From positions 558,001 to 622,000 of the forward strand of contig NZ_CP108455.1 of assembly GCF_036241575.1 (NCBI RefSeq): a DNA stretch of 64,000 nucleotides, in the 5' to 3' direction. The position numbers and the translations under genes are program-made. Shown in pieces: positions 58,777 to 64,000 of the stretch. Positions within the stretch are counted from its first letter, which is position 1; each line of letters opens with the position of its first letter. The notes beneath the pieces were generated by a model. That model saw nothing but the letters and a program-made list of their open reading frames with translations, did not search any database and was not told the DNA's origin. The stretch is from Streptomyces sp. NBC_01267. Lineage in GTDB: Bacteria; Actinomycetota; Actinomycetes; Streptomycetales; Streptomycetaceae.

Positions 58777-59730
58777 TTATGACTCCCGTGACGGGTGGCC
58801 GAGGGTCTGCAGATGCGTCAGTGACCCGTAGCGGTTGACGAGGTTGTCGAACTCCCCCACGTCGTGGAAGTCCAGTTGGCCACCGCCGAAGACCTTGGCG
58901 GTCTCGACGGCGAACCGTGCGGCGGACGCGATGTCCGTCTCGTGGCTGGCGCCCGTCTGGCAGCCGGGAACCGCGGCGGCCGACGTGATCGCGAGTCCGA
59001 CGACCGGGGCGGCGGTTGCCGTCGCGGGCTGGAGGATCGAATTGATGTGGTGTGCACCATTACCGTACGGAGTGATGTCCTGTGTCGTCACGGGGTAAGT
59101 GACCAACGGCTCACCCGTCACGACGGCCAGCAGCTCACCGAGCTGCTCGCTCACCCGCAGGACCCAGCCCTCCTTGACCGTGGGAGAGAGGGCGAGTCCC
59201 TTGTGGTTGATGATCCGGTTGCCCTTGGTGGTGTCGATGGAGAGCACGGCCTCCATGTCATCGGTCACCTCGTGGCGGTTCATCGTGGCGATGTCCACGG
59301 GCGAGCCCATGAACGGCACCGGGTCGTGCGGCTCGGTGGGCGCGCTGGGGCAGACGTGCGTGGCGACGATCACGTCACCGGGCAGGACGTCGCCCCGGCG
59401 GTGCATGTCGAGCAGTTTGGCGGCGGTGGCCAGCGCGGCGGCGGCGCCGTCCGCGTCCGAGACCAGTCCGGTCACCTCGGGCCGGGCGCCGACTCCACCG
59501 AGGCGGCCGACCACACCGAGGGTGCGGGCCGTGCCGCCCGAGGTGCGGCCCCGGCTGCCGGGGATGCGGATCTGTACGAAGTCGGTGGAGCCCCGCTCAC
59601 CGGCCACCGTGGTGACCCGGGCCCCCGAGCCCTCGGAACCGGCTACGGCGTCGAGGTACTCGACGACGCGCTTGCCGTCGGCCGCGGGATCGTCCAGCAG
59701 ATCCACGATGTCCAGGACGTACTTCAACAT
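58777..59730 (-). CDS. DUF1177 protein
   Basis: The 317-residue protein belongs to DUF1177 by its overall pattern: LKYVLDIVDLLDDPAADGKRV, then DFVQIRIPG, a GDVIVATHVCPSAPT segment near residue 120, NRIINHKGLALSPTVKEGW near 170, and PYGNGAHHIN near 225. The conserved His/Cys/Asp residues suggest a metallo- or cysteine-dependent enzyme, but none is characterised that I can name. It is the first gene of the minus-strand operon, adjacent to the NCS1 permease (no gap) and divergent from the IclR gene. Confidence 0.78.
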   Translation of the reverse strand: MLKYVLDIVDLLDDPAADGKRVVEYLDAVAGSEGSGARVTTVAGERGSTDFVQIRIPGSRGRTSGGTARTLGVVGRLGGVGARPEVTGLVSDADGAAAALATAAKLLDMHRRGDVLPGDVIVATHVCPSAPTEPHDPVPFMGSPVDIATMNRHEVTDDMEAVLSIDTTKGNRIINHKGLALSPTVKEGWVLRVSEQLGELLAVVTGEPLVTYPVTTQDITPYGNGAHHINSILQPATATAAPVVGLAITSAAAVPGCQTGASHETDIASAARFAVETAKVFGGGQLDFHDVGEFDNLVNRYGSLTHLQTLGHPSRES

Positions 59731-59749
59731 GGGGGGCCTTTCTCGCTAC

Positions 59750-59829
59750 GTCAGCACCCGCTGAGTTCCGGTAGGTGCTTCCGGGGGGTGCTGACAGCAG
59801 ATTCGGGATCCGATAGCGTTGAGCGCAAC
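59750..59829. promoter_or_regulatory. Divergent promoter of DUF1177 and iclR-type genes
   Basis: The 137-bp gap contains two symmetric elements: GTCAGCACCC (59750-59759) with its exact complement at 59786-59795, and GTTG-AGCG-CAAC at 59818-59829. ATTCGGG occurs twice, near 59801 and 59849. One or more of these may be the IclR operator. The first could also be a transcript hairpin. Confidence 0.45.
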
Positions 59830-59867
59830 TGTTTCCCTCTATTTGCAATTCGGGTCTGGATGGTGAG

Positions 59868-60686
59868 ATGACGTTGGCCGAGATCGATCTGGACCGGCGC
59901 AAGCCCGCAGGGGCACTGCAGACCGTCGACCGGGCACTGCTCGTCCTGCTGGCCTTCGAGCGGACCCGACCCGACTGGGGCGTCACCGAGGTGGCGAGCG
60001 AGTTCGGCTGGGACACCTCCGTCGCGCAGCGGCTGCTGTCGACGCTGGCGGGCCGCGGTTTCCTGGTCTCCGACCCCGCGACCCGGCGCTACCGGATCGG
60101 TCCGGCCGTGCTGCGGCTGAGCCGGCAGTGGGAGCGCTCGGGCTCGCTGGAGCTGCTGGCCGGCCCGGTGCTGGAGGAGCTGTGCCGCACCACCGGCGAC
60201 ACCGTGCTGTTCTGCCTGCCGGACAGCTACCACATGCGCTGCGTGGCGGCGGAGGAGGGCGAGGCCGGGCCGCTGCGGTACTACCCGCTGGTCGGTGAGC
60301 TGTATCCGGCGCACGCGGGCGCCACCAGCAAGTCGTACTACGCGTTCCTCCCCGACGAGCAGCGGCACCGCCTCTTCCGCGCCCGCCCGATGGCCCGCTT
60401 CACCGACCGCACGGTCACCGACGCCGACGAGTTGGAGCGGGAGTTCCTGCGTATCCGCGCCCAGGGGTACGCGTGGACGGTCGGCGAGTACGACCGCGGA
60501 ATCGCCACCGTCGCCGTCCCGGTGTTCCTCGGCCGGGAGCCGTACGGCAGCCTCAGCCTGGGCGGGGCCGAACAACTCTTCGCGCAGGGACCCGAGTCCC
60601 GGCTCGACAGCCTCCGGCAGGCGGCCCAGCTCCTGGAGAAGCGGCTCACCCACCCGCCCCAGCGCACCCGCCGCCCGCGCACCTGA
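59868..60686 (+). CDS. IclR-family transcriptional regulator
   Basis: The 272-residue protein has the IclR winged helix (residues 18-80: ALQTVDRALLVLLAF, VTEVASEFGWDTSVAQRLLSTLAGRGFL, RRYRIGPAVLRLSRQW) and a GAF-like effector domain with PAHAGATSKSYYAFLP and the closing AVPVFLG. Members bind carboxylic acid or amino acid-type effectors. Divergent placement makes the DUF1177-permease-peptidase operon its likely target. It is followed by peptidase E 54 bp later on the same strand. Start ATG 59868. Confidence 0.9.
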   Translation: MTLAEIDLDRRKPAGALQTVDRALLVLLAFERTRPDWGVTEVASEFGWDTSVAQRLLSTLAGRGFLVSDPATRRYRIGPAVLRLSRQWERSGSLELLAGPVLEELCRTTGDTVLFCLPDSYHMRCVAAEEGEAGPLRYYPLVGELYPAHAGATSKSYYAFLPDEQRHRLFRARPMARFTDRTVTDADELEREFLRIRAQGYAWTVGEYDRGIATVAVPVFLGREPYGSLSLGGAEQLFAQGPESRLDSLRQAAQLLEKRLTHPPQRTRRPRT

Positions 60687-60740
60687 CCCCCTTTTTTCCT
60701 CCCGCTACAACACCTGTCCCCTCGCTGAGAAAGCACCACC

Positions 60741-61469
60741 GTGAATCTGCTGCTTCTTTCCAACTCCACCCAGCACGGCCGTGGTTACCTGGAACACGCC
60801 CTGGACACCGTCACCGGGTTCCTGCCCCGGGGCGCCCGACTGGCCTTCGTCCCCTACGCCCTGGCCGACCACGACACGTACACGGCGCGGGTGCGCGGCG
60901 CCCTCGAACCGGTCGGCATCACGGTGCGCGGTGTCCACGAGAACGCCGACCCGGTGGCCGAACTGGCGGCCGCGGACGCCGTGTTCATCGGTGGCGGCAA
61001 CTCCTTCCGGCTGTTGAGCGCGCTGTACCGTACGGGGCTGCGCGAGGCGGTGCGCGACGCCGTGCGCGGCGGGCTGCCCTACATGGGCGCCAGCGCGGGC
61101 ACGAACATGGCCGCGCCCACGCTCCGCACCTCCAACGACATGCCCATCGTCCAGCCGCCGTCCTTCGAGACGCTGGGCCTGGTCCCGTTCCAGATCAACC
61201 CGCACTACCTCGACCCGGATCCGGGCAGCACGCACAAGGGCGAGACCCGCGCGGAGCGCCTGACGGAGTTCCTGGAGGACAACGACGTCCCGGTACTCGG
61301 ACTGCGCGAGGGAAGCTGGCTCCGGGTGACCGGGGCCGAGGCCCGGCTGGCCGGGGAGCGTCCGGCGCGCCTGTTCACGCGGGGCGAGCCCGCCCGGGAG
61401 CTCCCGGTGGGCTCCGACGTGTCCGCGCTGCTCGGCACGGAACCGCACTTCGACTCACCGGTGGCGTAA
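60741..61469 (+). CDS. Peptidase E (S51 family)
   Basis: The 242-residue protein has the S51 layout: Ser118 nucleophile in YMGASAGTNMA, His155 in QINPHYLDPDPGSTHKGETR and the preceding VFIGGGNSFRLL motif. Peptidase E cleaves dipeptides with N-terminal Asp and is a Ser-His-Glu hydrolase. With an M20 peptidase and amidohydrolase nearby, it may process an aspartyl or related amide product. The start is GTG 60741. It probably shares a transcript with the IclR gene. Confidence 0.9.
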   Translation: MNLLLLSNSTQHGRGYLEHALDTVTGFLPRGARLAFVPYALADHDTYTARVRGALEPVGITVRGVHENADPVAELAAADAVFIGGGNSFRLLSALYRTGLREAVRDAVRGGLPYMGASAGTNMAAPTLRTSNDMPIVQPPSFETLGLVPFQINPHYLDPDPGSTHKGETRAERLTEFLEDNDVPVLGLREGSWLRVTGAEARLAGERPARLFTRGEPARELPVGSDVSALLGTEPHFDSPVA

Positions 61470-61479
61470 CCACGGCCGC

Positions 61480-61516
61480 CGGGGCCGGGCCGCCGTCCGG
61501 GCGGCCCGGCCCCGGG
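61480..61516. terminator. Strong bidirectional hairpin
   Basis: A perfect 16-bp G+C stem (61480-61495 with 61501-61516, 5-base loop) lies between the convergent peptidase E and amidohydrolase genes. Confidence 0.85.
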
Positions 61517-61527
61517 GCCGTTCCGTC

Positions 61528-63192
61528 TCAGCCCGCGGTGTGCACCACTTCCCCGCCCACCACCACGATCTGGGCGACGGTTCCCGGGGTCCGCTCGATG
61601 GGCAGGCCGAGGATGTCCCGGGAGAACACGGCGAAGTCGGCCAGCTTGCCGACCGTCAGCGAACCCCGCTCGTGCTCCAGGAAGTTGGCGTAGGCGGAGC
61701 CCATCGTGTAGCCGTGCACCGCGGTCCGTACGTCCACCGTCTCCTCGGGTATCCACGCCGGGCCGCCGGACAACGGCCGCCGGGTGACGGCGGTGTAGAT
61801 GCCGACCATGGGGTCCATCTCCGCGACGTTCCAGTCGCTGGAGAAGGCCAGCACGGTACCGGCCTCGTGCAGGGAGCGCATGGGCCATGCCTTGTGCCAG
61901 CGTTCCTCGCCGACGTTCTCCGCCCAGTCCTGGCCGGGGCCGGCGATCTCCGGCGCGCAGTGCCGGGGCTGCATGCAGGCCACGACGTCGAGCGCCGCGA
62001 AGCGCGGGAGGTCCTCGGGGTCCAGGCATTCGACATGGACGACCTGGTGGCGGGCGTCCCGGGGGCCGTTGACGGCGCGGGCCTGCTCGATGGCGTCCAG
62101 TACGGTGCGGATGCCACGGTCGCCGGTGGCGTGCACGAAGCACTGGAAGCCACGGGCGTCGAGCGCGGTGAGCAGGTCCGCGAACTCCTCGGGCGGGTAG
62201 AAGGTGTCGCCCCGGTGGTGGGCGCACCCTGCGTAGGGCTGGAGCATGGCGGCGGTGCGCGGCTCCACCACGTCGTCGATGTAGAGCTTGAGCGGTCCCA
62301 GCCGCAGCCGGTCGTCGGCGTGTTCGCGCGCCGCCGCCGCGAAGTCGTCGAGGTCCGCGCCGGTGGTGCCACGCGGGTGGAAGAGGGCGGCGACGATCCT
62401 CGAACGCAGCCGCCCCTCGGCGCGGGCGCGCTCGAACAGGGGCAGGTCGTCGAGGGAGTTCTGCGGTTCGACGACGGTGGTGATACCGAAGCTGATGGCG
62501 TCGTCGAGCGAGGCGGCGAGGCGCTGGTACTGGCGGTCCGGGGAGGCCCAGGGCACCCCGAGGGCGTGCAGGGCGCGGTATCCGTCGCGCGAGAGCCCCT
62601 TGACCGCGAAGTCGGTGAAGAAGCCGGTCGGTTCGCCGGTCGCGGGGTCCGTCCTCGCGGTGCCGAACGGCAGGTCCGGCTGGGCCGCGGTGACACCGAG
62701 CAGCCGCAGGGCGGCGGTGTTGAGCCAGACGGTGTGGACGTCGTAGCTGAGGACGAACGCGGGGGTGTCCCCGGTGGCCGGGTCGAGATCGCGGGCGGTG
62801 GGCATCCTGCCGTCCGGGACGGCGGAGTAGTCGAAGGCTTCGGCCTCGATCCACGTGGCGTCGGGATTCGCTGCGCGCCAGCGGAGGATGCGGGCGTGGA
62901 TCTCCTCCAGTGACTGCGCTCCGGCCAACTGGACGCAGGCGTCGTCCGAGCCCAGCCGGACATGGTTGTGGGCGTCGATGAACCCGGGCAGCACCAGGCG
63001 CCCTTCTCCTTCGATGACCTGGGTGTCCGGCCCGATCCACGCCGCGGCCCCCTCGTCGTCACCGATCCAGGCGATGCGCCCGTCGCGCACGGCGAGCGCC
63101 TCGGCCCGGGGCAGGCCGGGGTCGACGGTGTGGATCCGGGCTCCGCGCAGAACGAGTGTCGCGGCCGGGGCGGAGGGGGTGCGAGGTGTCAT
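61528..63192 (-). CDS. Amidohydrolase, YtcJ-like
   Basis: The 554-residue protein is a metal-dependent amidohydrolase of the large YtcJ/NfdA type (amidohydrolase_3): LVLPGFIDAHNHVRLGSDD (metal site HxH, but reading HNH), KLYIDDVVEPRTAAM with the family's lysine, CFVHATGDRGI and HQVVHVEC (metal His), and FSSDWNVAEMDP (metal Asp). Related enzymes hydrolyse N-substituted formamides, amides or cyclic ureas. The ATG 63192 has AGGAG eight bases away. An NCS1 permease gene ends 80 bp upstream on the same strand, so both probably form an operon. Confidence 0.88.
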   Translation of the reverse strand: MTPRTPSAPAATLVLRGARIHTVDPGLPRAEALAVRDGRIAWIGDDEGAAAWIGPDTQVIEGEGRLVLPGFIDAHNHVRLGSDDACVQLAGAQSLEEIHARILRWRAANPDATWIEAEAFDYSAVPDGRMPTARDLDPATGDTPAFVLSYDVHTVWLNTAALRLLGVTAAQPDLPFGTARTDPATGEPTGFFTDFAVKGLSRDGYRALHALGVPWASPDRQYQRLAASLDDAISFGITTVVEPQNSLDDLPLFERARAEGRLRSRIVAALFHPRGTTGADLDDFAAAAREHADDRLRLGPLKLYIDDVVEPRTAAMLQPYAGCAHHRGDTFYPPEEFADLLTALDARGFQCFVHATGDRGIRTVLDAIEQARAVNGPRDARHQVVHVECLDPEDLPRFAALDVVACMQPRHCAPEIAGPGQDWAENVGEERWHKAWPMRSLHEAGTVLAFSSDWNVAEMDPMVGIYTAVTRRPLSGGPAWIPEETVDVRTAVHGYTMGSAYANFLEHERGSLTVGKLADFAVFSRDILGLPIERTPGTVAQIVVVGGEVVHTAG

Positions 63193-63272
63193 CTGTGGTG
63201 CTCCTGCGTGGTTCTTGTCGGTGGGGCATCGGAGTGCGGTGCGGGCTCGACTGCCCGCGTTCCGCAGGGAGT

Positions 63273-64000
63273 TCAGGCCTGTTTCCGGTACGGCTTCGTC
63301 GTGCGGCGGGCGAGCGCCCAGTAGAGGAGGCCGGAGACGGGCGCGCCGAGGGCAGTGAGGTCCATTCCGCCCAGCGGCGCCACCCACGGGCCGGTCCACA
63401 GGGCGCTGTCACAGGTGAGCGCGGCGAAGGTCATCCCGCCGAGGAGGGCGACGATTCCCGGGGCGTGCCAGCCCGCGCGGTACCAGTACGCGCCGTCGCG
63501 CCCGCCGTGCAGGGCGTCGCTGTCGTAGTGGCAGCGCCGCAGCAGCATGTCGGCGAGGAAGACGCCGCCCCACGGGGCGAACACGATGACCAGCAGGGAG
63601 AGGAACGAGAGCAGCGATTCGGTGAAGTCGAGTACGAACAGCGCGGCCAGCGAACCCAGCGCGGTGACGGCGGCGCTGATGAGGATGGCCTTGGCGCGGC
63701 TCCAGGGGATGCCGAGCACTTGCAGGTTAAGGCTGGAGGAGTACAGCGTGATGATCGAGTTGGTGACCGATCCGCCGAGTACCAGCACGAGGAACACCGG
63801 CTGGAACCACACCGGGAGAAGCTTCTGGGTTCCGGCGACGGCGTCGCCCAGGTCCGCCTGGGTGGCTGCCGCGGCCCCGGCGATGCCGAGGACCACGGAG
63901 GAGACGAAGCCGCCCGCCGCGCCGTTGAGGGTGAGGGAGCGCAGCGTGGTGGTGCGCGGCAGGTAGCGGGTGTAGTCGGCGGGCATGGGCACATAGCTGA
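63273..64000 (-). CDS. NCS1 permease, 5' part beyond the window
   Basis: About 240 C-terminal residues are visible. They include SYVPMPADYTRYLP (helix 5-6 region typical of NCS1 transporters), GGSVTNSIITLYSSSLNLQVLG, and FAPWGGVFLADMLLRR. The start lies past the right edge. It resembles the allantoin/uracil/hydantoin branch. It is the second NCS1 permease of this region, about 4.5 kb from the first and not a close duplicate of it. It probably feeds the amidohydrolase encoded downstream. Confidence 0.88.
   Translation of the reverse strand, partial: SYVPMPADYTRYLPRTTTLRSLTLNGAAGGFVSSVVLGIAGAAAATQADLGDAVAGTQKLLPVWFQPVFLVLVLGGSVTNSIITLYSSSLNLQVLGIPWSRAKAILISAAVTALGSLAALFVLDFTESLLSFLSLLVIVFAPWGGVFLADMLLRRCHYDSDALHGGRDGAYWYRAGWHAPGIVALLGGMTFAALTCDSALWTGPWVAPLGGMDLTALGAPVSGLLYWALARRTTKPYRKQA

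Overview
The window reads as a piece of a Streptomyces (or close relative) chromosome. G+C is very high, third codon positions are almost always G or C, GTG and TTG starts are common, and the gene families are typical of the genus: orphan DUF397, SpoIIE-type phosphatases, secreted PLA2, streptogrisin-type protease, CYP105-like P450 with a [3Fe-4S] ferredoxin. I see no rRNA, tRNA, IS element, prophage or CRISPR array.

Region 1 (1-14.4 kb) is acyl-CoA and steroid-like side-chain metabolism. A four-gene minus-strand operon (enoyl-CoA hydratase, DUF35 OB-fold protein, two SCP2-type thiolases) is divergent from a FadD19-like CoA synthetase. Content and order recall mycobacterial fadD19/echA19 and Rv3521-ltp4-ltp3. 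The shared promoter carries an exact match to the KstR consensus TnnAACnnGTTnnA. An exported chorismate mutase, an orphan phenylacetate-CoA ligase with a PaaR-like operator, two more CoA synthetases, a ChaA-type antiporter and a nitronate monooxygenase-like flavoprotein follow. A second palindrome is shared by the fadD19/echA promoter and the flavoprotein promoter.

Region 2 (14.4-29.5 kb) holds a Tat-exported serine hydrolase, a DUF4232 lipoprotein, a phytoene-desaturase-like oxidoreductase, a soluble Ser/Thr kinase with nine TPR units overlapping a DUF2236 oxygenase, and a LacI/MFS/GH3 sugar unit with two operators. A cobalamin riboswitch then controls a short ORF coupled to a FhuF-like 2Fe-2S protein, followed by about 1 kb of degraded or empty DNA.

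Region 3 (29.5-56 kb) is mixed. It holds a FadE26-like acyl-CoA dehydrogenase with its own KstR-type box, an aldo/keto reductase, PLA2, a PAS-GAF-SpoIIE-ATPase regulator, GH92 mannosidase, a LigD-type phosphoesterase, an MFS porter, a cold-shock protein, and a secreted S1 protease with a CebR-like palindrome. After these come a SpoIIE phosphatase beside a MASE1 membrane sensor, a MarR gene next to an MFS pump fused in frame to an isochorismatase-like domain, a membrane glycosyltransferase coupled to a KimA-like permease, PspAB/HtpX stress genes, and the ferredoxin-P450 pair.

Region 4 (56-64 kb) looks like one catabolic system: DUF1177, an NCS1 permease and an M20 peptidase on one strand, an IclR regulator and peptidase E on the other, then a YtcJ-like amidohydrolase and a second NCS1 permease cut by the window edge. 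This unit and the KstR-box regulon are the best candidates for undescribed biology.
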